Of a stretch of 64,000 nt of DNA, positions 1-8,921 are shown piece by piece. The translations under genes were made by a program, and so were the position numbers. The stretch is taken from contig CAZVMN010000007.1 in assembly GCA_964629015.1 (NCBI GenBank), positions 124,001 to 188,000 of the forward strand, written 5' to 3'. How positions within the stretch are numbered: position 1 is the stretch's first letter; each line of letters starts with the position of its first letter. Source of the DNA: Oceanococcus sp964629015. Its GTDB lineage: Bacteria; Pseudomonadota; Gammaproteobacteria; Nevskiales; Oceanococcaceae. The notes below the pieces were generated by a model. The model had not been told where the DNA came from. It made no database searches and was given only the letters and a program-made list of their open reading frames with translations.

Positions 1-465
1 ACGCCAGAACGCGCGCTCATCCCACAACTGCAGCGGCACGTTGACCGAGCCGCTTGATGCGACACGCAAATATGCCGGCCCAGCATGTCCAGGTTCTATC
101 GCGAAGATCGGTTGCGGATGGGCAATCTCGCGATCCGACATCGGCGTGAGATCGCCCGCTGCGGTTTGCTGCCAATGGCCCTGCGCGTCCTGTCGAAAGA
201 GCGCGAGATGATCATTCTGCGAATACGGCACGACCAGCAAACGCGCCGTGGATTCGGCCGCAAAATCAATCCGTATCCACCAGACGGAATCGCTAAAACC
301 CGCGTTCAGGCCGTTTTCGCCGGGCTCAGAGGCAGATGGCCGAGCATCCAGCTGTTCGGCCACCTGCTCGATCGACATTCCACCCGATACGTCCTCCACC
401 AGGGCGTAGTCGGGCGTCAGCCACGCTGCTGCGAGCATACCGAGCCCGAAAACCGCAAAGTCCAC
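1..465 (-). CDS. Sensor protein with 7TMR-DISM extracellular domain (N-terminal part; runs off left edge)
   Basis: The first 155 residues are present, read leftwards, and the rest lies outside the window. A hydrophobic N-terminus (residues 2-17) ending near a Tyr-Ala looks like a signal peptide. It is followed by a segment with SVWWIRIDF and a later DHLALFR, the pattern of the 7TMR-DISMED2 extracellular sensing domain. In that family a seven-helix membrane domain and then a GGDEF, histidine kinase or similar output domain follow, but none of that is visible here. The start is a GTG at 465 behind a G-rich stretch, because the frame is closed by a TGA just upstream. An alternative TTG lies a few codons earlier. 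The domain call is by pattern only, and the output function is unknown. Confidence 0.6.
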   Translation of the reverse strand, partial: MDFAVFGLGMLAAAWLTPDYALVEDVSGGMSIEQVAEQLDARPSASEPGENGLNAGFSDSVWWIRIDFAAESTARLLVVPYSQNDHLALFRQDAQGHWQQTAAGDLTPMSDREIAHPQPIFAIEPGHAGPAYLRVASSGSVNVPLQLWDERAFWR

Positions 466-575
466 ACCACCCCCGATCGCGCTGGCGCACGCCAAGCCGT
501 GTCATTCACTCACACCCCACAACCATCGATAATGAACCAGGTGGCCGGCAAGATCATCTTGGCCGGGTGCAGTTG

Positions 576-2621
576 CTAGTGTTGCAGTTCAATGGTCAGC
601 GCTGAAGCCGCATTGCAAAGCGGCGTGTCCGATTCAAAATCCCCGTTGCTGTCATTTTCAAACAGATCAAAGGCGGACACCGCGCTACACAGGCCATTGC
701 CGCTGACCCGATAGCGAATGCTCTGGGCGTTCACGATTTGCGCATCGACAGCCACATCAAGCAGTTGCATGGTGATGTCGCGGTCATCACCATCGGAGTG
801 AGTCACCTGTATGGTGTGCGCCGTTTTGCAGGTCTGCGGATCGACTTGAAGAACAATCGCACCGCGGGAGCTATCACCACCGCTTTGATTGCTGAACGCG
901 AAGCCGAACGCCCGATTGTTTTGCTCGCTGCCGAGATCCTGCCGCGGACAGGGCACATTGCCGAACCCCGGGTAGCTGTGATCGTCGTTCACAGCACGGA
1001 CCTGAGCAAATCCATCCTCCCCAGCGGCGTCGGGATAGAACACACCGTCGGCGTTCACATTGAGCGTGAAACGCGCACGGCTCACGCTGGAAAAATCGAA
1101 ATCAGCGGGTTCGGGCTCATTGTCCGGCTCGCCTTCAAACACCACGCTGCGCCGCTGGCTGACCGATTGCGCGGTTGCCGTGTTGCTCGCCGACACCGTC
1201 ACAACATCCACGGTGTCGGCTTGGGTGGCGGCTGGCACCTGCATGGAAATGCTGCGTCGATTGTTCGAACTGGTGAGCGAATTGGCGGCCACGGTGCTTC
1301 CACCACGCTCAGCTGAGAGCGCGATATCCGCGCCCTGCACACACGACAGGGTGGCACTCGCGGTATACGGTTGATCAAGTTGCGGCGTTGCCGGCGAGGT
1401 CACAAAACGATCCACACTGGGGCTCAGATCGTTGATCACCAACGTCGGAAAGGGTCCCGCCGCGTTGGCGCTACGCTGCTCCGAAGTGACGATCCCGCGC
1501 GGTTGCGAACCGGGCGCAGCGATGGATGCCCCGGCCTGGAAATCCGCAATGGCCTGCAAGGACACCTGGTCCAGGCCGACGGCGGAATCGACAGCATTCA
1601 ATGCCCCTTCCACGTCACACAGGCGATCCAGCATGCTCGGCGTATCCGGCGATGCGCTGAAACTCTGACCCAGGGTGTTACAGGCGAACGTACCGCCTGC
1701 CAGTGTGGCCAAACATAATGCGCCGGCAGCGCCACCCGTGATCGGTGCGGCCGGCGTGGCCGACGCCAGCACCGCAACCTGCGCGCAGAACCCGGCTTGA
1801 AACGTCGGGTCGCCGACCAATTGGCTGCCCGCCGGCGAAGCCGCGGGATTGAACACCAGACAGGCTTGATTGAGCAGACTGGAAAAGCCCGTGCACACCG
1901 ACTCCAGCTGATCCGGCACATCGATAGGCTGACGCACCGGGACGCGGGCCACGTATCGCCCGGTCTGGCCGGTGGACCAGGCTGGATAGCGCCCGCTGGA
2001 CGCGACGCTCAGGCTGGCGAAATTGACCACCACGCCACCGCTGGGATTCACCGCGGTGTCACATTTGGCCACATCCACGGTGACATTGCCGACCGGTTCA
2101 GCGGCTTGCAGCTGAGCCAAGGCATCATCCAGATCCACAATCACCGGGCTGTCCAAACTCACCACACCGCCGATCGAGCGCGCCTCATCACCATCGTTGC
2201 TGATGATGTCGATGCCTATGCTACTGACGCTACGCGTCGCATTGGCGCCATCCGCTTTCAAGCGTTTCTGTACCGCTTGTCCATCGCTGTCCAGGTAGGT
2301 GAGGCGGATGACATTGCCACGTTCATCGGCGCCACGAATGGGCAAGCCAAACTCATCCACTCCGATCTCGTAGGTTTTGCCCTGCGTGTCCTGGTAGGAC
2401 AAATGGGTGATCGCTGTCGGCACACCGTCGCCATCACGCTGGCCAAAAAACGTCACCTGTTCGCCGTTGTCCGCATCCAGTTTGTACACCGCGCTGTCGT
2501 CCGGATTGACGTAAACGGTGCGCTCGGAAATCGAAGCACCCCCGCCACCTCCACCGCCGCCGCACGCCATCAAAGCCAGTGCAAATCCACTCAAAATCGC
2601 GCCGCGCCAGTCCGTTGTCAT
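576..2621 (-). CDS. Large lipoprotein of unknown function
   Basis: This 681-residue protein starts with a short lipoprotein signal (lipobox LMAC, Cys20) followed directly by a run of eight glycines, which suggests a flexible tether to the membrane. An early segment (about residues 33-130) resembles short beta-strand repeats of the form 'D..G.....Y.D..G..', with sequences such as YKLDADNGEQVTFFG. The middle is rich in Cys, Ala and Ser, and the C-terminal third looks like a beta-sandwich. I do not recognise a family. It is transcribed leftwards, convergent with nothing, and lies 110 bases upstream of the sensor gene at the window edge. The ATG at 2621 is chosen because the lipoprotein signal begins there. 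Confidence 0.7.
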   Translation of the reverse strand: MTTDWRGAILSGFALALMACGGGGGGGGASISERTVYVNPDDSAVYKLDADNGEQVTFFGQRDGDGVPTAITHLSYQDTQGKTYEIGVDEFGLPIRGADERGNVIRLTYLDSDGQAVQKRLKADGANATRSVSSIGIDIISNDGDEARSIGGVVSLDSPVIVDLDDALAQLQAAEPVGNVTVDVAKCDTAVNPSGGVVVNFASLSVASSGRYPAWSTGQTGRYVARVPVRQPIDVPDQLESVCTGFSSLLNQACLVFNPAASPAGSQLVGDPTFQAGFCAQVAVLASATPAAPITGGAAGALCLATLAGGTFACNTLGQSFSASPDTPSMLDRLCDVEGALNAVDSAVGLDQVSLQAIADFQAGASIAAPGSQPRGIVTSEQRSANAAGPFPTLVINDLSPSVDRFVTSPATPQLDQPYTASATLSCVQGADIALSAERGGSTVAANSLTSSNNRRSISMQVPAATQADTVDVVTVSASNTATAQSVSQRRSVVFEGEPDNEPEPADFDFSSVSRARFTLNVNADGVFYPDAAGEDGFAQVRAVNDDHSYPGFGNVPCPRQDLGSEQNNRAFGFAFSNQSGGDSSRGAIVLQVDPQTCKTAHTIQVTHSDGDDRDITMQLLDVAVDAQIVNAQSIRYRVSGNGLCSAVSAFDLFENDSNGDFESDTPLCNAASALTIELQH

Positions 2622-2691
2622 GCCCCTGCTCCGCTGTGATTCGTTCGGCCACCTACGCTAGAACAGCCCCCTTGAGGACACCATGAGCAGT

Positions 2692-2747
2692 CCTACTCAT
2701 TTTTTTGAATGGCGCGGTGCGCGGCGAAGTAGTCCTAGCTGAGTAGG
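2692..2747. promoter_or_regulatory. Inverted repeat in the divergent region (CCTACTCA ... TGAGTAGG)
   Basis: CCTACTCA at 2692-2699 is repeated in inverted orientation as TGAGTAGG at 2740-2747, 40 bases apart. A second AGTCCTA half-site sits at 2731-2737 beside the right arm. The element lies between the divergent lipoprotein gene and molybdopterin oxidoreductase gene, about 40 bases before the start of the latter. It could be a two-site operator. AGTCCTAC also occurs in the promoter region of the large lipid-synthase operon (45858-45865). This is a sequence observation without a known regulator. Confidence 0.35.
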
Positions 2748-2789
2748 CGAACAGCGCCAGCCGATGGCAGCGTGGAGGCTTGTAATCGC

Positions 2790-5051
2790 ATGACAGAGCT
2801 CCAGCCGATGAAACAGCGCAAACACACCTTCTGCCGCATCTGCGAAGCCAGCTGCGGACTGGAAGCCGAGCTTGAGGATGGTCGTATCGTTGAGTTGCGA
2901 CCCAATCGCGCGCACATGGGCACCGATGGTTTTGCCTGCATGAAAGGTTTGAACCAGCACAAAATGTATGACTCGCCCGATCGGCTGCGCTATCCGCTGA
3001 AACGTGTCGGCCAGCATTTTGAGCGCATCAGCTGGGCGCAGGCCTATGCCGAGATTGGTGCCAAGGTCAAAGCCCTGCGCCAACGCAGCGCACGCTCCTT
3101 GTCGATGTACGTGGGCACAGCCGCCGGTTTCAGCATCTTGCATCCGATCTTTGCCGAGGGCTTCATGCAGGGGCTGGGTTCACCCAATATTTTTTCCTCA
3201 TCGACCCAGGATTGCGCCAACCGCTTTGCCGCGGCCAATGAAATTTACGGCTTTCCCTTTTGTCAGCCGTTTGTCGATCTCGACCATGTGAAATTCATGC
3301 TCATCGTCGGGACCAATCCGGTGGTCTCCAAGTGGACCTTTTTGCAGGTTGCCCATCCGGTCAAACGACTCAAGGAAGTCCTCAGCCGCGGGGCGCAAAT
3401 CGTCGTGGTCGACCCGCGGTATACCGAAACTGCCAAGGTCGCCAGCGACCATCAGTTCATTCGTCCCAACACGGATGTGTTCTTCTTCCTGTCCTTCTTG
3501 CATGAACTGTTCGCCCAAGGCGGTGTGGATCGCACACATGCGGCCAAGTACATGAATGGCGTGGACGAATTGCAGGCGCTATCCGCAGCTTGGCCGGCCA
3601 GCCGCACAGCGGATTTGACCGGCATAGACGAACCCCGCCTGAAACAGCTGGTTGGCGACTACATCGTGGCTGGTGCATCGGCTATCGTGACCGGGACCGG
3701 TCTGGGCATGGGCAAACACGGCACCCTGGCCCAGTGGTTGGCCGAAGCGATCAACGCGCTGAGCGGAAACCTCGATCGGCAGGGCGGCACGCTTGTTGGC
3801 AAAGGCCTGTTCGATTTCGCCGCCTATGCGAAAAAAGAGAAACTGTTCGAGCGCCACGAGCGCTCCCGTATCGGTGATTTCTTCGAGCTCAACGGCGGCT
3901 TCCCGGGCGGCATTCTGGCCGACGAGATTTTGCAGCCTGGCGAGGATCGCATCCGCGCGCTGTTCGTCACTGGCGGCAATCCGCTGCTGACCATGCCCAA
4001 TGCGGCGCGGCTGCGCGAAGCCTTGAGCGAATTGGAGCTGTTGGTTGTGACCGACATCTACCTCAATGAAACCGCTAGCCTCGCGCACTATGTGCTGCCG
4101 GCGACCTCACCGCTGGAACGCCCCGACCTGCCTTTCGTATTCCCCTTGTTTCTGGGCATGCAATCCAAGCCTTATGTCGCCGCCACGGACGCCATTGTCG
4201 AACCCGATGGCGAGCAAAAGGATGAAGCGACCATCTACACCGAGCTGGCGCGCGCCTGTGGGGTGAGCCTTTTCAAGGCCAAACCCCTGCAGTGGATGCT
4301 GCAAGCCTTGCTGGCCGCCAACACACCATGGCGGCGCGGCAAGCCGCGCGCCCTGCCGGTGCGCCTGATCCTGGACCTGATCCTGCGACTGAGCAAAACC
4401 GGGCGCTTTCGCGATCTGGCAGCCAAGCCCAACGGCATGGATTGGAAGGGCGGTGCCACGCCGGGCACTTATCTGGGTCAGCGTGTGGTGACCGATGACG
4501 GCAAACTGCACCTGGCCCCCGAACGTCTGATGCAACAAACCGCAAGACTGGACGACATTTTCCATGCGGAAATGGCCAGCTATCAGGGCGGTGAGATGCG
4601 TCTGATCAGCAAACGCATGCATAGCACCCACAACTCCTGGACGCAAAACATTGAGGAGTTGACCAACGGGCGTATGGGCCAGACCAATTATCTGTACATG
4701 CACCCCGAGGATGCCGCAGCCAAAGGCTTGGGTGAGTACGATGCGGCCGACATCCAGTCAAAAACGGCAACCATCCGGCTGCCCGTCAAACTGCTCGACA
4801 CCTTGCTACCGGGGACTGTGGCGGTGCCGCATGGCTGGGGTCATCAGCATGCCCGTGGACTCGGTGTTGCGAGCAAGCTGGCCGGGGCCAACGTCAATCT
4901 GCTGGCCGCTGATGGAATCGACGCGGTGGAACCGGTATCCGGCATGGCCCATCTCAGCGGCATTCCGGTCAGTATCGAAAAGGCCGCCGGGCCGATTGAT
5001 CCGGCCAGTTGGTCGGGCATTGCGCCACAATCCGCAACGGCCTCTGCGTAA
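2790..5051 (+). CDS. Molybdopterin-dependent oxidoreductase, single subunit with 4Fe-4S site
   Basis: This 753-residue protein belongs to the DMSO-reductase/formate-dehydrogenase superfamily. The N-terminal [4Fe-4S] ligands are Cys15, Cys18, Cys22 and Cys50. The large molybdopterin-binding domains follow, with the typical segments LIVGTNPVVS, VVVDPRYTETA and TGGNPLLTMPNA, and a C-terminal guanine-dinucleotide-binding domain carrying NSWTQN and VAVPHGWGH. Cys142 in STQDCANR sits where the Mo ligand is expected (inference). No twin-arginine signal is present, so it is probably cytoplasmic. No electron-transfer subunit is adjacent, so its partner and substrate are unknown. I chose the ATG at 2790 because GGAGG lies 11 bases upstream. 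A GTG at 2772 would add six residues. Its stop abuts the stop of the convergent gene with no gap. Confidence 0.88.
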   Translation: MTELQPMKQRKHTFCRICEASCGLEAELEDGRIVELRPNRAHMGTDGFACMKGLNQHKMYDSPDRLRYPLKRVGQHFERISWAQAYAEIGAKVKALRQRSARSLSMYVGTAAGFSILHPIFAEGFMQGLGSPNIFSSSTQDCANRFAAANEIYGFPFCQPFVDLDHVKFMLIVGTNPVVSKWTFLQVAHPVKRLKEVLSRGAQIVVVDPRYTETAKVASDHQFIRPNTDVFFFLSFLHELFAQGGVDRTHAAKYMNGVDELQALSAAWPASRTADLTGIDEPRLKQLVGDYIVAGASAIVTGTGLGMGKHGTLAQWLAEAINALSGNLDRQGGTLVGKGLFDFAAYAKKEKLFERHERSRIGDFFELNGGFPGGILADEILQPGEDRIRALFVTGGNPLLTMPNAARLREALSELELLVVTDIYLNETASLAHYVLPATSPLERPDLPFVFPLFLGMQSKPYVAATDAIVEPDGEQKDEATIYTELARACGVSLFKAKPLQWMLQALLAANTPWRRGKPRALPVRLILDLILRLSKTGRFRDLAAKPNGMDWKGGATPGTYLGQRVVTDDGKLHLAPERLMQQTARLDDIFHAEMASYQGGEMRLISKRMHSTHNSWTQNIEELTNGRMGQTNYLYMHPEDAAAKGLGEYDAADIQSKTATIRLPVKLLDTLLPGTVAVPHGWGHQHARGLGVASKLAGANVNLLAADGIDAVEPVSGMAHLSGIPVSIEKAAGPIDPASWSGIAPQSATASA

Positions 5052-6341
5052 TCAGGCGCCGCTGGTAAACACCGGCCAAGTGTCGACGATCGCACCATCG
5101 TCGTACACCGCGATGTCGCCGAACTGCAGGAATACGAACTCGGACTGACGCGGACGCAGGAACACCATATCGCCGACGCCCAATTCAACCTGCTCGGAAC
5201 CGTTGAGCAGATCCTGATTGGTCGAATGTCCCCAGATGGCATTGCGCTGCAAACCGGGCGGCGAAACGCTGTCGGCCAGCCAGTAGCCGCCGTAGATGTA
5301 AAAGGCTTGTGCGGTGTTGGGGTCCCACGCACGCATCACCCCGGTCATGGATTCCAGACCGGGCAAATCTGTCCGGTTCAGTGCCTTGAGCACCGGGGTG
5401 GCAATAAAGCTGGCCGGTTGATTGTCAGCCAGGGCCGGCACATCAAAGTCGGACGGCATAACCAGACCCGACCCCATGGCCAACTCATTGCAGGGCGCGC
5501 TGTTGTCGTACATGGAAAACGTCGAGCTGCCGCCCGCATTGAGCGTGTAAGCCGACGGATCATAGGCGCTGCCCATGCGCTCACGCAGCACATCCAATGC
5601 AGTGCTGTAGCGCTGCATGGCCATATCCAGCGCTTTGCGCGGCCCACCCAGAAACCCTGGCATTTTGGACGCATGGGCTTCGTAGCCCATGAAGCCGGCA
5701 AAGCTCAGCGAAGGTGACTGCTCCACCACCCGCAGCACCTCAGCCACGTCCGAAGCTTCGCGCAAACCACCGCGGTGCAAGCCCACATCCAACTCCAAGT
5801 TGACGCGCATCGGACCAAGCCCCTCAGCCTGACGCGCCGTGGCAAGCTCGGCATATTCACGCGCACGCTGGGGCGTGTCGATCAGCCATTCGATCTGCGA
5901 GGCCGGATCAAAACCCGGGTTCCGGTGCCTGTCGAAGAATCGCTGCGCGGCGCCCACCGGCATGGGTTTGCCGAGCAGGACGCGCGCATCGCTCATCTGC
6001 GCACCGACCAGATTGAGAAACGGCTGATGGAACACCATCAGGCGATCCGTGCCGGTGGCGTCGCGCACCGCCTGGATTAACGGCAGGCTGGGCAAAGATT
6101 TGGCGACGATGCGGTAGGCCATCTGCGACGGCAGATGGGCCTTGAGTTGGCCAATGTTGTGCTGCAGGCGTGCCCTGTCGATCACCAATGTGGGTCGAAA
6201 CAACCCCGCCTGAGCCAGTGCGTTCTGCACCGCGCGAAAGTATTCATCGTGCCGCCCGCTTTGTGCGGTGGGACGTAGGGCGACGGCTGCAGCGGGCGCG
6301 GCGATCGCAGCCCCAAGCAATAAACGGCGACGGCGATTCAT
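5052..6341 (-). CDS. Exported alanine racemase/D-threonine aldolase-like PLP enzyme
   Basis: This 429-residue protein has the fold-type III PLP barrel of the alanine racemase/D-threonine aldolase group. RIVAKSLPS carries the expected PLP lysine (Lys81), and the C-terminal beta domain is complete (DMVFLRPRQSEFVF). Unlike the cytoplasmic members, it begins with a four-arginine n-region and a long hydrophobic Ala-rich stretch (residues 2-22), which suggests export, possibly by Tat with the cofactor bound. It is the last gene of a three-gene operon. The upstream flavoprotein gene ends 9 bases before it. The substrate is unknown. An exported racemase or D-amino acid/hydroxy-amino acid lyase working with the neighbouring oxidase is an inference. 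Confidence 0.78.
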   Translation of the reverse strand: MNRRRRLLLGAAIAAPAAAVALRPTAQSGRHDEYFRAVQNALAQAGLFRPTLVIDRARLQHNIGQLKAHLPSQMAYRIVAKSLPSLPLIQAVRDATGTDRLMVFHQPFLNLVGAQMSDARVLLGKPMPVGAAQRFFDRHRNPGFDPASQIEWLIDTPQRAREYAELATARQAEGLGPMRVNLELDVGLHRGGLREASDVAEVLRVVEQSPSLSFAGFMGYEAHASKMPGFLGGPRKALDMAMQRYSTALDVLRERMGSAYDPSAYTLNAGGSSTFSMYDNSAPCNELAMGSGLVMPSDFDVPALADNQPASFIATPVLKALNRTDLPGLESMTGVMRAWDPNTAQAFYIYGGYWLADSVSPPGLQRNAIWGHSTNQDLLNGSEQVELGVGDMVFLRPRQSEFVFLQFGDIAVYDDGAIVDTWPVFTSGA

Positions 6342-6350
6342 GACAACTCC

Positions 6351-7766
6351 TCAGGCGACGCCGAACAGCTGGCGCAAATATGGATTGAGCATGCGCCCCT
6401 GCGGGTCCAAGGCTTCACGCACGGTCAAAAACTCCTGCCAGCGCGGATAACGCGCCGCCAGTTGCTGCGGTGTCAGCGTGTGCATCTTGCCCCAGTGCGG
6501 ACGCCCTTCGTATGGCTGGTAGATCGGTTCCAGGCTGGCAAAGTACGGCAGCGGATCTTCCTTGTGATAACGATGCACCGCGATGGAACCGGACACCGCG
6601 TGGCCCTGAAAGGGCGACAACATGGCGTCATCACCGCGCACCACCCGGATTTCGATGGGGAAAAACTCTTCGTGATGTTGCGATTCAATGCGTTCGCGCA
6701 CCTGTTTGAACGCCGGCATCAGGGCCTCGGATGGCAAGTGATATTCCATCTCGTTGAAACGCACTTCGCGGCTGGATGGGAAGATGCGATACCACAGATC
6801 GACCGCCTCTTCCGGCTCGAAGTCGCCGGTGGCCATGTCGAGCAGGCGACGCCGCATCCCCGGCCACCATGACAACCAGTCGCGCAGCTGTTTGATCTGC
6901 ATCACCGCATCGTTGTCCTGCTCGGGTCCGCGCGGCTGCACATCCTCGTCAGTAGGGTTGATGGCAATCGCCATCGCTTGGCTACAGAACGGGATGTAAT
7001 ACATCTCGAAACTGTGATTTTCCCGAACCAATTGATCAAAGTTCTCGATGAGCTCGTCAATCGGTGCCAGCCAGCTGCGCCGTTTGAGCTTGTGCGTCGG
7101 CACGTTCTGCAAGGTCATCTCGGTGATCACGCCGAGACTGCCGAGGGACACTTTGGCCGCGCTAAACACCTCAGGGTTGGTCTGTGCGCTGCAATCCAGC
7201 ACCTCGCCATTGGGCGTGACCAAGCGCAGGCTTTTTACATAGCTATGCAGCGCACCCAGCTGAGCGCCGGTGCCATGAGTTGCGGTGCCGATGGCGCCGG
7301 CCAGGGTTTGCGAGTCGATGTCCGGCATATTGGCCAGCGCCTGGCCCACCTCATCCAGCATCGGCCCCAGATCACCCAGGCGCGTGCCAGCGCCGAGCGT
7401 CGCGGTCATGGCGGTGCTGTCATGCGACTTCAAGCCGGCGAAATTGCGCAAGGACAGCAATGTGCCATCGGTGGGCACCAACGCGGTGAACGAATGCCCA
7501 GCCCCAACCGGGCGGATCGGTGCCGGTGTCTGGCGCAGAATGTCGGCCAGTTCACCTTCATCTTTGGGCACCAGACGCTGCACCGGCACACCGAATTGGT
7601 AGCCCGACCAGTTCTGCCAGGGGATCAAACGTTTGCCATCGGGCCCGGTGGTGGGTGCTGGCGCCTGCGGCATGTTGGACGCACCGTGGTCATCGCAACC
7701 GGCCAAGCCGACGCCGCTGGCTGCCGCCACCGACGACAGCAACATCTCACGTCGATTCATCGCCAT
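6351..7766 (-). CDS. FAD-linked oxidase of the D-arabinono-1,4-lactone/L-gulonolactone oxidase type, Tat lipoprotein
   Basis: This 471-residue flavoprotein has an N-terminal FAD-binding PCMH domain (about residues 55-230, with RPVGAGHSF as the FAD-contact loop) and a C-terminal ALO domain, including HWGKMHTL and the final PYLRQLFG. The family oxidises sugar lactones or alditols. The N-terminus combines a twin-arginine motif (NRREMLL, Arg5-Arg6) with a lipobox (LAGC, Cys24), so it is probably exported folded with FAD and anchored as a lipoprotein. The cytochrome c gene ends one base before this start, so the pair is likely co-translated and the cytochrome is a plausible electron acceptor. A second in-frame ATG two codons in is also possible. 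Confidence 0.85.
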   Translation of the reverse strand: MAMNRREMLLSSVAAASGVGLAGCDDHGASNMPQAPAPTTGPDGKRLIPWQNWSGYQFGVPVQRLVPKDEGELADILRQTPAPIRPVGAGHSFTALVPTDGTLLSLRNFAGLKSHDSTAMTATLGAGTRLGDLGPMLDEVGQALANMPDIDSQTLAGAIGTATHGTGAQLGALHSYVKSLRLVTPNGEVLDCSAQTNPEVFSAAKVSLGSLGVITEMTLQNVPTHKLKRRSWLAPIDELIENFDQLVRENHSFEMYYIPFCSQAMAIAINPTDEDVQPRGPEQDNDAVMQIKQLRDWLSWWPGMRRRLLDMATGDFEPEEAVDLWYRIFPSSREVRFNEMEYHLPSEALMPAFKQVRERIESQHHEEFFPIEIRVVRGDDAMLSPFQGHAVSGSIAVHRYHKEDPLPYFASLEPIYQPYEGRPHWGKMHTLTPQQLAARYPRWQEFLTVREALDPQGRMLNPYLRQLFGVA

Positions 7767-7767
7767 A

Positions 7768-8130
7768 TCACTGCCCCGCCATGTAGTTGATCAGAGCAAT
7801 GAAATCGTCTTCGCTGCAATCCATGCAAGCACCCAGCGGCGGCATGCCGTTGTAGCCATTGATGGTGTGTTCAACGAGCACGTCCATGCCCTGCTTCATG
7901 CGCGGTGCCCAGGCGGCCTGATCACCAGCCATCGGCGCGCCGGTGCGCGATGAGGCATGACAGGCCCGGCAGGTTTGATCGTAAACACGGGCCAGCGCCG
8001 GATCCGCCGGCGGTGGTGGCGGCGTGACGGAAGCCTGCGTTGTCGATGCCGGTGTCGCTGAATCCCCGCAAGCGCTCAACATCAGCGCCAAAGCGCCAAA
8101 CACCGGCGCCATCCCCAAGCCACTTTTCAT
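7768..8130 (-). CDS. Lipoprotein c-type cytochrome (cytochrome c5 type)
   Basis: This is a 120-residue protein with a lipoprotein signal (LSAC, Cys21), a Pro-rich linker and one haem motif, CRACH (Cys54, Cys57, His58). Near the C-terminus, GMPPLGACMDCS supplies the likely axial Met96 and two further cysteines (102, 105). That arrangement is typical of the cytochrome c5 family, where the two cysteines form a disulfide. The start at 8130 is preferred over an upstream ATG at 8190 because GTGAGGA lies 8 bases before it and the signal peptide begins there. It is the first gene of the operon with the lactone-oxidase-like flavoprotein. It diverges from the tetR gene and probably shares the operator at 8194-8210. 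Confidence 0.85.
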   Translation of the reverse strand: MKSGLGMAPVFGALALMLSACGDSATPASTTQASVTPPPPPADPALARVYDQTCRACHASSRTGAPMAGDQAAWAPRMKQGMDVLVEHTINGYNGMPPLGACMDCSEDDFIALINYMAGQ

Positions 8131-8193
8131 GCTGTGTGTCCTCACTGTGTCGCCGTCATGGACTGGCAACAGTTCGATACTCTTTCGCAAATT

Positions 8194-8210
8194 ACATACT
8201 CAGGGTATGT
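8194..8210. promoter_or_regulatory. Palindromic operator ACATAC-N5-GTATGT in the cytochrome/tetR divergent region
   Basis: ACATACTCAGGGTATGT is a 17-base inverted repeat with 6-base arms. It lies in the 82-base gap between the divergent cytochrome c and TetR genes and overlaps the ribosome-binding region of tetR. Size and placement fit a TetR-family operator. Binding here could repress both the regulator itself and the cytochrome-flavoprotein-PLP operon. The palindrome is seen directly, and the regulator assignment is inferred from adjacency. Confidence 0.6.
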
Positions 8211-8212
8211 TT

Positions 8213-8887
8213 ATGTCAACACAACACCGGATTCGCCGCTCGTCCATGGCACCACAAGCCGCCCATAAAACATCCACTCGCACCGCGCGTCGGCGCCCGC
8301 AAGCGCGCGGCATCGCGACGCGCGAGCGCCTGTTGAGTGCGGCCGAGGCGCTATTCATCGATGAAGGCTATGACGATGTCAGCATCGACCGCATCGTTGC
8401 CGCTGCCGCCGTCACCAAGGGCGCGTTCTATCACCACTTTGGCGACAAGCTGGCGATCTTCCGGGAAGTTTTCGAGGCCATCGATCAAGAAATGGCCGAT
8501 TTGGTGCGCGAGCGCGCGATGACAGCCGAAACACCTCTCGGCATTGTTCAACGCGGCGTGCGCACCTGTTTTGAGCTGTGCACCCAACCGCGCTACGGGC
8601 GTTTTGTCTACATCACCGCACCGCCGGTGATTGGTTGGACCGGTTGGTATGAAACGGACAACGCCATCTCGCGCGAGATCGTGATGGCGGGCTTGCAAAA
8701 CGCGGTTGAGCTGGGGGAGCTCGCGCCGTTGTCGGTGTCATCACTCACCACCCTGTTGATGGGGCTGGTTCTGCAAGGCGCGATTGCGGTCGTGACTTCA
8801 GACACGCCCGATCAGACGGCGGCGGAGTTGGCAGCCGAGGCGGACCATCTTTTGCTTGCACTTGCAGCACAGGCCAAATCGGATTGA
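8213..8887 (+). CDS. TetR/AcrR-family transcriptional regulator
   Basis: This 224-residue protein has a classical TetR N-terminal helix-turn-helix at about residues 35-80 (IATRERLLSAAEALF, then VTKGAFYHHFGDK). A basic, Arg-rich extension precedes it, and a ligand-binding helical domain follows. The ATG at 8213 has AGGG seven bases upstream. An ATG at 8207 lies inside the same palindrome, and the longer frame upstream overlaps the divergent gene. The palindrome over the start suggests autorepression. The downstream TonB-dependent receptor starts 34 bases after the stop and may be co-transcribed, so the ligand may be related to what that receptor imports (inference). Confidence 0.9.
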   Translation: MSTQHRIRRSSMAPQAAHKTSTRTARRRPQARGIATRERLLSAAEALFIDEGYDDVSIDRIVAAAAVTKGAFYHHFGDKLAIFREVFEAIDQEMADLVRERAMTAETPLGIVQRGVRTCFELCTQPRYGRFVYITAPPVIGWTGWYETDNAISREIVMAGLQNAVELGELAPLSVSSLTTLLMGLVLQGAIAVVTSDTPDQTAAELAAEADHLLLALAAQAKSD

Positions 8888-8921
8888 TGGCTGTGCACAC
8901 CTCAAGGAACAGGGGATTGAG

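Noticed and set aside
1797..2639. Plus-strand open frame of 280 codons
   Set aside because: It lies wholly opposite the lipoprotein gene, which has a good signal peptide and lipobox. The translation is His/Arg-rich and featureless.
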